23,431 bases of DNA from Clostridia bacterium (lineage in GTDB: Bacteria > Bacillota > Clostridia > Christensenellales > CAG-314), in NCBI GenBank assembly GCA_017407305.1, contig JAFQWS010000093.1, positions 1 to 23,431 on the forward strand, in the 5' to 3' direction. The first letter of the stretch is position 1; each line of letters opens with the position of its first letter. Position numbers and translations under genes: made by a program. Shown here piece after piece: positions 4,957-11,937 of the stretch. The notes under the pieces are model-generated. The model searched no databases, was not told the DNA's origin, and saw nothing but the letters and a program-made list of their open reading frames with translations.

Positions 4957-6249
4957 TTATTTTTGTTTTGCTTGTGCTTTTACTTCTTTTGCCTTTTGTT
5001 TTGCCTTTTCTTTGATAAGGCGAGCCTTTTCTTCTGCTTTGGCTTTCAGTTCAAGAGCCTTTTTCTTTGCCTTTTCTTTGGCTTTTTCTTGAGCAAGACG
5101 TTCTTTTTCCTTTTGTTTTTCCCTTTCTTTTTTTGCTTTTTCTTTGGCTTTTTGTTTTTCTATTTCTATCTTTGCCTTTTCTTCGGCGGTTTCTGTCTCT
5201 TTTTGCAAAGACGTTTCAAAATCTATTGCTCTTGCCAAAGCAAGTTCAATTTTGTGTTCTTCCTGTGCGCGTTTTTGGAAATTTGCCAACACGGTTTTTT
5301 TGTCGTCGCCTTTTCCAGAAAAAGCCAAAGCCATCGTTGCGCTTTCTTCGTTGACGATTTGTTGATAACCGTTTTCCAATTGACGGTCAAAGTCGCCGTT
5401 GTTAAACAAACAACAATTAAGTGCCAAAACTGAACAAAGTTCAGACAACGGATCTTCTTTGGGACAGGCAACGTTTTCCACAACGTTGAGTTGATAGCCG
5501 TCTTTTTCGTACAAAGCCATAAACTGCCACGTTTCGTAAAGAACTTTGTAATCGGGATCGTTTAAAATTTTGGGCGTTTTGACAATGGGAGGGCGAACCA
5601 TCATTCCAATAAAAGCGTGCATAAAAGAGTGGTTTTTAAACGCCGTCATTTTTGCGTTGAGTCTTTCGATGCGCTTTTCCATTTTGGAGTGAAACCCTTC
5701 TTTGCCATCTTCAAACGAAACGGCAGACAACGTATATTGTTTTTTGCCATCTGCATTGGGCACAGCGCCTTGCCTTACGTGGTCAACAGCCGTTTGTTGA
5801 ATGTTTTTGATGCCTTGTGCGCGTCTTGACAAAAAATATTGAAGATTGACCACCAACGTATAGGCAAACTTGTTTTCGTAGGTAAAGTAAGGATGATTTT
5901 CGTCCGAATAGTTTTGAACAGGGCCCCCTTGTCGCGCTCTTTCCAACAAATCGTTGTTGCGAGAAAGATTTTTCAAATATTCCGTTGTGACCTTGGAAGG
6001 GTCTTTTTTGACGAGATTTAACCAGTCCCGAGCGAAGGTTGCGAAAATGTTTTCAATGGCAGGAAGGGCCTTTTCCACCGCCAAAACCCAATTTTCGTCT
6101 ATATTCTCTTGCACTTGACACAAAACCACTTTTACGTCGGCATCTTTTTTGTTGACCGCATTGACAACCTGCGTGTAATAACGCTGGTTGTGAGTATCTT
6201 CAAATTTTTTGGAGTATTTTGCTTGTTTTGTTCCTTCAGTTATGAACAT
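4957..6249 (-). CDS. Unknown cytoplasmic protein with long Lys/Glu/Ala-rich C-terminal helix
   Basis: The 430-residue protein has a globular part of about 330 residues and a tail of about 95 residues made almost only of K, E, A and R (repeats such as KAKEKAKKEREKQKEKERLA), which should form a single long charged helix or coiled coil. The globular part contains HPYFTYENKFAYTLVVNLQY near residue 125 and FKNHSFMHAFIGMMVRPPIV near 205. I recognise no family; the ENKF segment faintly recalls DUF2357-like proteins, but I would not assign it. No signal peptide or membrane segment. The ATG at 6249 follows AAGGAG. It starts 12 bases after the stop of the HD-GYP/EAL gene, so the two form an operon and perhaps a protein pair. 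Confidence 0.7.
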   Translation of the reverse strand: MFITEGTKQAKYSKKFEDTHNQRYYTQVVNAVNKKDADVKVVLCQVQENIDENWVLAVEKALPAIENIFATFARDWLNLVKKDPSKVTTEYLKNLSRNNDLLERARQGGPVQNYSDENHPYFTYENKFAYTLVVNLQYFLSRRAQGIKNIQQTAVDHVRQGAVPNADGKKQYTLSAVSFEDGKEGFHSKMEKRIERLNAKMTAFKNHSFMHAFIGMMVRPPIVKTPKILNDPDYKVLYETWQFMALYEKDGYQLNVVENVACPKEDPLSELCSVLALNCCLFNNGDFDRQLENGYQQIVNEESATMALAFSGKGDDKKTVLANFQKRAQEEHKIELALARAIDFETSLQKETETAEEKAKIEIEKQKAKEKAKKEREKQKEKERLAQEKAKEKAKKKALELKAKAEEKARLIKEKAKQKAKEVKAQAKQK

Positions 6250-6261
6250 GGAAGTTCTCCT

Positions 6262-7656
6262 TTAGTGATTGTTTGCCAACAAGTCGGCTTGGCTTATTTG
6301 TTCGCCAATGAACTCGCCATACATTTTGAGACAGCCCATTTGTTGTAAAATTTCCTTTTTTTCTTGACTGTCTATGCCCGAGCAAATGGTTTCCACTCCG
6401 TATTTGTCTGCCAACTCGAAAACGTCTTCCACTACCGATTTGATTTGTTGGTTGGTTTGCATTTCTTCCGTCAAATAGTTGTCGATTTTCAAAAAGTCAA
6501 ACTTCAAGTAGTCAAGGTTGCGTTGCGTTTGATATTGCCAACCAAACTCGCAAAGGGCAATTTGAACGCCAATGGCACGAAGTTTTTCCAAAATGCCAAC
6601 GATTTTGCTGTCGGCTGTGGCAACGTCGGCTGTGGCAACGTCAAACTGCAAACGACCTGCTTCAATTTTGAAAGACTTTACGTGCTTTTCCACTTTTGCA
6701 ACAAAATTGGGGGAAAGCAAACTTGCACCGGAAACTCTTGTGGCAATTTTGGGTACTCTTTCTTTGTTGCAGACGTACAACGTTTGGGCAATTTGTTCCA
6801 AAGCAACGTCAAAAATCTTCACGATTTGACCGGAACGCTCGGCAATTGAAAAATATTGTTCGGGATAGAACGTTCCGTAAAAATTGTCGTTGATGACGAT
6901 TTCTGCTTGCCAAAAATCACACTCGTTTTCCACCAAGTCAATTGCTTTTTGATATTTTACTTCAATTGCTCTTTGGCTTTCGCTTGTTACGAAGTTCAAA
7001 TTTTTTGCTTGGGGAAGTTCTTTTTCTACAATTTGAATTTGAGGTTTTTTCAAACAGGTTTCCAACAAATCTGCCATGGTAACAAACAATTTCACCAAGT
7101 TGGGATCAAATCTTTTTCCACCGTCCAAGGCAATTTGTTCCACGGCTTGTTGGCTTGTCAAAAAGACGTCTTTGACTTTGTTGTTGGTCAAACATTCGTA
7201 TTCAAAACAAATGGCACACATTCTTGCCACAAGGGGGATTTCTTCCTTTTTCAATCCGTCGGGGTATCCTTGACCGTCCCATCTTTCGTGGTGATAGCAG
7301 GCAACTTCTTTTGCAATGGTGCGAATTGTTTTTTCTTCAAAAGAAAGTTGTTGAAAATCTTTAAAACTTGTGACGTCTTGCATCAACAAAACTGCCCCCT
7401 CTTCCGTGTGTTGGGGACAAACAACGTTGCCCGAATAGGCCAGTTTGTTTTCTTCTTGAGCATATCCAATGTCAAAGTACTTTACCGCAGTTGCAATGAA
7501 TGGAAGATTTTCCTCTTTCATAACGGAATAGTCGGAATACAATCCCATTTCCAATGCTTTTTGAAACAACACTTGTGTGTTGTTGGCAACTCGTTGACTG
7601 TATGCAACGACTTCCGTTCCCAAAGATTGAAACAATTGGTCTCTGTTTAACGTCAT
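6262..7656 (-). CDS. Degenerate HD-GYP plus EAL domain protein, probable c-di-GMP sensor or scaffold
   Basis: I start at ATG 7654-7656 (464 residues), eight bases after AAAGAGG; the GTG at 7665 overlaps that site. Residues 20-200 form an HD-GYP-like domain: HHERWDGQGYP (122-132) is intact and H83 is present, but the first metal motif HDIGK reads FDIGY (61-65). Residues 225-464 form an EAL-like domain: EIV replaces EAL (252-254), IAERSG (271-276) and KID (390-392) remain, but the DDFG pair reads CEFG (369-372) and the AEGVET motif reads CSGIDS. Most metal and catalytic residues of the phosphodiesterase are therefore lost, and I infer a binding or scaffolding role. A 15-base in-frame tandem duplication (6611-6640) gives DVATADVATA. 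Same operon as 4957-6249. Confidence 0.8.
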   Translation of the reverse strand: MTLNRDQLFQSLGTEVVAYSQRVANNTQVLFQKALEMGLYSDYSVMKEENLPFIATAVKYFDIGYAQEENKLAYSGNVVCPQHTEEGAVLLMQDVTSFKDFQQLSFEEKTIRTIAKEVACYHHERWDGQGYPDGLKKEEIPLVARMCAICFEYECLTNNKVKDVFLTSQQAVEQIALDGGKRFDPNLVKLFVTMADLLETCLKKPQIQIVEKELPQAKNLNFVTSESQRAIEVKYQKAIDLVENECDFWQAEIVINDNFYGTFYPEQYFSIAERSGQIVKIFDVALEQIAQTLYVCNKERVPKIATRVSGASLLSPNFVAKVEKHVKSFKIEAGRLQFDVATADVATADSKIVGILEKLRAIGVQIALCEFGWQYQTQRNLDYLKFDFLKIDNYLTEEMQTNQQIKSVVEDVFELADKYGVETICSGIDSQEKKEILQQMGCLKMYGEFIGEQISQADLLANNH

Positions 7657-7685
7657 AAAAAACACCTCTTTGTTTAATTGGTTAA

Positions 7686-7694
7686 ATTATACCA
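7686..7694 (-). promoter_or_regulatory. Extended -10 promoter of the HD-GYP/EAL operon
   Basis: TGGTATAAT on the minus strand is a perfect extended -10 placed about 23 bases before the ribosome site. No consensus -35 is seen, as is allowed for extended -10 promoters. Confidence 0.5.
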
Positions 7695-7803
7695 AACACC
7701 CAGTAAGCCCCCAGTAACAACAGCCACTTTTTGATTGTAACAGTTTAGTAATAGATGCAAAAATGCTTGCCTTTTTTTGAAAAACTCTTTTTTTTGCAAT
7801 AAA

Positions 7804-7831
7804 AAAGCCATCGCTTTTTTGCGATGGCTTT
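7804..7831 (-). terminator. Terminator of the reductase-kinase-regulator operon
   Basis: AAAGCCATCGC (7804-7814) and GCGATGGCTTT (7821-7831) pair perfectly around a 6-base loop; on the minus strand the hairpin runs into TTTTTTATT. It sits 13 bases after the regulator stop codon. Confidence 0.9.
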
Positions 7832-7843
7832 GTTTTTTTTCAT

Positions 7844-8653
7844 TTATTTTCTTTTGTCAAAGTTGATTTTCATTTGAGAAAGTTCTGCCAACGTTTCTTC
7901 TGCCCAAGCATAATCGGTCATATATGCGTAGGAAAAACGTTTGATGGTCTTTGCGTCGCCATCCAAAAATTTGAAATAGTCGCAATCGACCATATCGCAT
8001 TTGAGGCTCTTTTCCATTTTTTCATCAATGATGATGTTGGAAAGATTTTTTTCTTCCAAATATCTTCTCAAACGTTGCCAAAGCATTCTGTACTTTGTTG
8101 CGTTTTGATTGTTGTACGTTTCGCCTTCCCACAAACGATAGAAAGATTCTTCTGTGTTGAGAGTTTTGCCACGTTTGTCAACAAGCAAGGCAAACAATTC
8201 TTTTACCTTCTTGCCACCAAAGGTTGCGGGTTTTCCGTCAATGAAAACTTCAAATTGACCAAAGGTGGAAATGCGCACTCTTTTTTCTTGACGTTTTGCC
8301 AACAATTTTGCACGGTCAAACACGCTTTTAATTTCTTCGCTGGAATAGGGTTTCAAAATGTAGTAGTCAGCGTTAAGTCTGATGAAATCGGGCAAATATT
8401 CGCTGTATGCCGTAACAAAAACGATAACCACTTGAGGATGAATTTCTCTCAATTTTTGAGCAAGTTCAATTCCGTTCATCCCGGGCATTTCAATGTCCAA
8501 CAATGCCAAATCTACGTCGTTTTGTTGTGCATACTCAATTGCTGAGAAAGGGTTGTTGAAGTATCCCATCAAGGAAACCCCTTCTATTTTTTCGCTTTCT
8601 TGCCTAAACTGTTCAACGCTCCACAATTCGTCATCTACGATAATTGTTTTCAT
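7844..8653 (-). CDS. Response regulator with REC and SARP/BTAD-type winged-helix DNA-binding domain
   Basis: Of 269 residues, 1-120 form a receiver domain: acidic pocket D7-D8-E9, phospho-acceptor D53 in LALLDIEMPG, T81 and K101. Residues 126-230 (VRISTFGQFEVFIDGKPATF then GGKKVKELFALLVDKRGKTL) match the winged-helix domain of SARP/BTAD-type transcription factors, with LW and LRRYLEE further on. This output is unusual beside a LytS/YesM-type kinase, whose partners normally carry LytTR or AraC domains. The last 40 residues are a short helical extension. The ATG overlaps the kinase stop as ATGA, implying translational coupling. The target genes are unknown; the reductase gene in the same operon is a candidate for autoregulation. 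Confidence 0.88.
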   Translation of the reverse strand: MKTIIVDDELWSVEQFRQESEKIEGVSLMGYFNNPFSAIEYAQQNDVDLALLDIEMPGMNGIELAQKLREIHPQVVIVFVTAYSEYLPDFIRLNADYYILKPYSSEEIKSVFDRAKLLAKRQEKRVRISTFGQFEVFIDGKPATFGGKKVKELFALLVDKRGKTLNTEESFYRLWEGETYNNQNATKYRMLWQRLRRYLEEKNLSNIIIDEKMEKSLKCDMVDCDYFKFLDGDAKTIKRFSYAYMTDYAWAEETLAELSQMKINFDKRK

Positions 8654-10419
8654 TTCTCTTCCCCCCTAAATGTAACCAAAACGCAAGTGCCCTCTCCTTC
8701 TTTGCTTTCAATTTGCAAAGATGCGCCAATTGCGTCTTGTAAACGTTGCTTAATATTTTTAAGCCCAGCGACTTCGTCTTTGGCTTTTGTTGCAAGATGT
8801 TCCACGTTGAAACCAACGCCGTCGTCTTTTATTTCCACAAAGTACTCGTTGTCTTTTTTGTACGTGGAAAGGTAAATTGTGCCCCCTTCCAATTTTTTGC
8901 AAATTCCGTGCTTTATGGCATTTTCAATCAAAGGTTGAATTGTCATGCTGGGAATTTCAAAATTGCTTTCTTTAATGTCGTACACAATTTTGACTCTGTC
9001 TTTGAAACGCACCTTTTCAATGTCTACGTAAGCACGAATAAGTGAAAGTTCTTTGGAAAAAGGTATGTTGGTGTCAACGTTTTCCACGTCCATTGTGGCA
9101 CGAAGATATTTTGAAAAGTTGGTGGTCATGTCGTATGCCACTTCCGGTTCGGATGCAATGAGCGCTCTGATTGCTGCCAACGTGTTGAAAATGAAGTGAG
9201 GTCTGCGTTGGCTGAACATCAAATAACGCTTTGTTTTTTCCAATTCTTTTTCTACAATATAGCCTTTTTCTGCATCGTCAATTGTGCGAACAACGGTTGA
9301 TGCATGAGTTATCAACAAAAAGGTCAAAAAACACGAACAAGCAATCAAGCCCGTGGGTAAGAATACGTTGGAAAAGGAGTAATAAATCAAAAAGTCCGCC
9401 AAAAAGCCAACGATGGCAATGCTTGCGCCCACCAAACGGACGATATAATTGGGTTTTTTGTGCCCCTTCTCAAAGTTTGCCACAAATTGCCAACAATAAA
9501 CAATTGCTTCCAAAATGATAATAATGTTGACGATAAAGTTGATTTCCGTCATCTCGACAACGCCCAACATATACAACAACATTTGCAACAGAGTGTTGAG
9601 TCCGGCAACGACAATCAATGCAATGGAAATTTTTCTAAGTTTTTCTTGTCTGTACGAGTGGAAAATATACAACGCAAAGAACAAGGTGAACAACATGTGT
9701 GAAATGTACGTTCCCAAATAGACAAGTTGTGCATTGAAAAACAACCCTATCATTTTGCTTTCGAACAATTGCCAAAAACCAATGAAAATGGCTGCCAAGC
9801 CCAAGAAAACTTGCGCTTTTTGTTCCCATCTGTTTTTCAAAAATACGCTTGACGACACTGCAATAAACAAGCCCGTGCAAATCAAGAAAATAGAAATAAG
9901 CATTTGCGCCAAGTTTTGAGAGCAAAGATATTGGAACAAAACGACGTTTGTGCCAAATTCCACGTCATAGGCTCTGCCTGAAGAACTTGCCAAAGGCGAT
10001 TGCAACGTGATTGCAATGGTTTTTCCCGCCATGTCACTGGAAATGTCAATGAAGTGATAGGAGCTGTAGTTGCTTTTACCAAACCATCTTACTTCCGTCG
10101 TGTCGTATTGATAAAGAATTTCGTCGTCAACTGTCACTTTTACGCTTTGTTTGGAAGAACGCATCATCATGATGGGAATGTCCGTCACGTCCGAAGGCAA
10201 GGTTGCCGTGATGGTAAATGCTTCTCCCGTTTCTACGTCAAGATGGTCGGGCAAAGAAACGGCTTCCCCTTCAAAATACCATTGAAGGTGCACCAGTTCG
10301 TCATAAAATGGAGTGTTTGTCTTTTCAAAATCAAAGATACTGACCCAAAAAATCACCGTCATGGCGACCATGATTGCAATATAAATTGAGCCTATTATCC
10401 ACCACGTTTTTTTACTCAT
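8650..10419 (-). CDS. LytS/YesM-type sensor histidine kinase with 7TMR-DISM-like sensor
   Basis: 589 residues. One N-terminal membrane helix (8-28) is followed by an extracytoplasmic domain of about 130 residues (35-160) resembling the jelly-roll DISM sensor, then about seven hydrophobic segments (170-375) and a cytoplasmic kinase. The phospho-acceptor motif is RRPHFIFNTL with H408; the N box is QPLIENAIKHG (N500) and the G box DDGVGF (532-537). This is the His_kinase plus HATPase pattern of the LytS/YesM family. The canonical QINPHF reads QRRPHF here. The start has only a weak ribosome site (TGGTAAATTG) and lies 33 bases after the reductase stop, so it probably depends on upstream translation. 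The signal is unknown; DISM domains often bind carbohydrates. Confidence 0.9.
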   Translation of the reverse strand: MSKKTWWIIGSIYIAIMVAMTVIFWVSIFDFEKTNTPFYDELVHLQWYFEGEAVSLPDHLDVETGEAFTITATLPSDVTDIPIMMMRSSKQSVKVTVDDEILYQYDTTEVRWFGKSNYSSYHFIDISSDMAGKTIAITLQSPLASSSGRAYDVEFGTNVVLFQYLCSQNLAQMLISIFLICTGLFIAVSSSVFLKNRWEQKAQVFLGLAAIFIGFWQLFESKMIGLFFNAQLVYLGTYISHMLFTLFFALYIFHSYRQEKLRKISIALIVVAGLNTLLQMLLYMLGVVEMTEINFIVNIIIILEAIVYCWQFVANFEKGHKKPNYIVRLVGASIAIVGFLADFLIYYSFSNVFLPTGLIACSCFLTFLLITHASTVVRTIDDAEKGYIVEKELEKTKRYLMFSQRRPHFIFNTLAAIRALIASEPEVAYDMTTNFSKYLRATMDVENVDTNIPFSKELSLIRAYVDIEKVRFKDRVKIVYDIKESNFEIPSMTIQPLIENAIKHGICKKLEGGTIYLSTYKKDNEYFVEIKDDGVGFNVEHLATKAKDEVAGLKNIKQRLQDAIGASLQIESKEGEGTCVLVTFRGEEK

Positions 10420-10449
10420 ATCAATTTACCATTTACGCTCGTTGGGTTT

Positions 10450-10471
10450 GGCTCAGTTTTGAGCCTTTTTT
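10450..10471 (+). terminator. Plus-strand terminator overlapping the reductase stop codon
   Basis: GGCTCA (10450-10455), GTTT loop, TGAGCC (10460-10465) and six T on the plus strand form an intrinsic terminator. No plus-strand gene precedes it, so it may block antisense transcription. On the minus strand the same hairpin lacks a T tract, allowing readthrough into the kinase gene. Confidence 0.5.
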
Positions 10472-11580
10472 ATACGGTTGGCAAACTCTGCCAACTCTTT
10501 GCTTATTTCTATTTGTTGAGGGCAAACTTGTTCGCAACTGCGACACGCAATGCAACAAGCGGGTTGTTTTTCTTGAGGCAAATTGCCAATTGCATAGTTC
10601 GTCCAATAATCGTTGGGAGCAAAGAAATGTTCGTTGTTCAACTTCATCAAGCGAGAAATGTCCAACTTTTGAGGGCAATAGTCCACGCAATAGTTACATC
10701 CTGTGCAAGGCGTTTTTTCAATCATGCTCTTTCCCACTGCCACCACTTGGTCAAATTGTTGGTTTGTCAAAAGGTTTTGTTGTTGGAAATACTTAACGTT
10801 TTCTTCCAGTTGTTCCAAAGTTGACATCCCCGACAAAATCATGCCCACGCTGTCAATGGAACAAAGAAATCTAAACGCACTTTCAATGGCGCCAACGCCT
10901 GTGACGGAAGAAATTTTTTCCTTTCTTTGTTGGTCCAATCGTGCAAGGTTGCCCCCACGCAAAGGTTCCATTACCCAAACGGGAATATTGTATTTGTTGC
11001 ACAATTGCACCTTTTGGTCGGCCTTTTGCCAAGTCCAGTCAACGTAGTTGATTTGAAGTTGACAAAATTCCATGTGTTGACCGTATTTTGCCAAAAACTT
11101 TTTCAAAACGGGCATGTTTCCGTGGGCAGAAAAGCCAAGATGTTTAATTTTGCCCAATTCTTTTTGTTTCAACAAATATTCCACCGTGGAATACTTTTCA
11201 TCCATAAACATATCAACGTTTCTTTCGTTGACGTTGTGGCAAAGATAAAAGTCAAAATAGTCAACCTTGCATTTTTCCAATTGTTTTTGGAAAATTTCTT
11301 CTTTTTTTTCAAAGTTTGCCACGTCGTATCCGGGGAATTTGCTTGCTAAATAAAAACTGTCTCTATCATATTTGGACAAAATTTCGCCCAAAGCAATTTC
11401 CGACTGGCCACCGTGATAACCCCAAGCAGTGTCAAAGTAGTTGATTCCGCTTTCCAATGCTTTTTGCACCATTTTTGACGAGTGTGCCATGTCTATTTTG
11501 TTCTTTCCCTCTGTGGGCAAACGCATTGCACCAAACCCCAAAAGTGACAGTTGTTTATCTTTGAACTGCTTGTAAATCAT
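10453..11580 (-). CDS. Aldo/keto reductase fused to a C-terminal 2x[4Fe-4S] ferredoxin domain
   Basis: I start at ATG 11578-11580 (375 residues), nine bases after AAGGTG; longer in-frame starts would lie upstream of the predicted transcript start. Residues 1-270 are a TIM-barrel aldo/keto reductase with the tetrad D50, Y55, K81 and H115 (FDTAWGYHGG, LASKFPG, YLCHNV). Residues 285-360 hold two cluster motifs, CTGCNYCVDYCP (C292, 295, 298, 302) and CIACRSCEQVCP (C343, 346, 349, 353). This architecture is common in anaerobes and probably couples a reduced electron carrier to carbonyl reduction, but the substrate is unknown. The gene leads an operon with the kinase and response regulator, suggesting that the two-component system monitors the same process. 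Confidence 0.92.
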   Translation of the reverse strand: MIYKQFKDKQLSLLGFGAMRLPTEGKNKIDMAHSSKMVQKALESGINYFDTAWGYHGGQSEIALGEILSKYDRDSFYLASKFPGYDVANFEKKEEIFQKQLEKCKVDYFDFYLCHNVNERNVDMFMDEKYSTVEYLLKQKELGKIKHLGFSAHGNMPVLKKFLAKYGQHMEFCQLQINYVDWTWQKADQKVQLCNKYNIPVWVMEPLRGGNLARLDQQRKEKISSVTGVGAIESAFRFLCSIDSVGMILSGMSTLEQLEENVKYFQQQNLLTNQQFDQVVAVGKSMIEKTPCTGCNYCVDYCPQKLDISRLMKLNNEHFFAPNDYWTNYAIGNLPQEKQPACCIACRSCEQVCPQQIEISKELAEFANRIKKAQN

Positions 11581-11607
11581 TATAGTTTGCACCTTATATT
11601 TTTCCCT

Positions 11608-11636
11608 ATTATGCCACAATTTTACTGCTTTTGCAA
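11608..11636 (-). promoter_or_regulatory. Promoter of the reductase-kinase-regulator operon
   Basis: TTGCAA (11631-11636), 17 bases, CATAAT (11608-11613) on the minus strand; predicted start near 11601, about 20 bases before the ATG. Three direct repeats lie immediately upstream of the -35. Confidence 0.65.
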
Positions 11637-11640
11637 TATG

Positions 11641-11684
11641 TTACTACCAAAAATGTTACTACCCTTCAAAAAAATATTACTACC
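11641..11684 (-). repeat. Three GGTAGTAA direct repeats upstream of the reductase promoter
   Basis: GGTAGTAA on the minus strand occurs at 11641-11648, 11656-11663 and 11677-11684, all in the same orientation, with starts 15 and 21 bases apart. The first copy ends five bases before the -35 box, the usual position for an activator. The operon's own response regulator is a candidate binder because SARP-type regulators use direct repeats, but this is inference. Confidence 0.5.
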
Positions 11685-11685
11685 C

Positions 11686-11719
11686 AAAAAAAAGACCAAA
11701 AGGTTTTCCTTTCGGTCTT
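11686..11719 (-). terminator. Terminator of the feo operon
   Basis: AAGACCAAAAGG (11692-11703) pairs with CCTTTCGGTCTT (11708-11719) with one internal mismatch around a 4-base loop; the minus-strand RNA continues into a run of U. It separates feo from the reductase operon. The stretch 11720-11790 between it and the Cys-rich gene shows nothing else. Confidence 0.85.
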
Positions 11720-11790
11720 GTTTCTTTTTTTTGCATCATCATGCTTTTTCTTGGGCAAATTTTCAACCAAAGAGTTTTCGCCGAGATGAT

Positions 11791-11937
11791 TTATTTTTTC
11801 TTTTTGTTGCAACAAGAGTTGTGGCGACAACAAGAACAGTTGGCACAACCTTTGTTTTCTTTTTTGTCTTTAATCGTCTTTACTATGGCAAAAACAACGA
11901 TTGCTCCTGCAAAGACACCAATAATAATGTCCATCAT
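11791..11937 (-). CDS. FeoB-associated Cys-rich membrane protein
   Basis: A 48-residue protein: MMDIIIGVFAGAIVVFAIVK is a single membrane helix, followed by a basic linker and a Cys-rich tail with GCANCSCCRHNSCCNKKKK (six Cys). This matches the small FeoB-associated Cys-rich membrane proteins that follow feoB in many Firmicutes and are thought to assist ferrous iron transport. The first ATG (11935-11937) overlaps the feoB stop as ATGA, implying translational coupling; a second ATG follows immediately and could serve instead. Terminated by the hairpin at 11692-11719. The Cys and His residues could bind metal, but this has not been tested here. Confidence 0.9.
   Translation of the reverse strand: MMDIIIGVFAGAIVVFAIVKTIKDKKENKGCANCSCCRHNSCCNKKKK

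Noticed and set aside
4963..5433. Phe/Cys/Leu-rich frames on the plus strand opposite the Lys/Glu tail
   Set aside because: They are the reverse complement of AAA/GAA-rich codons of the minus-strand gene and have no start signals.
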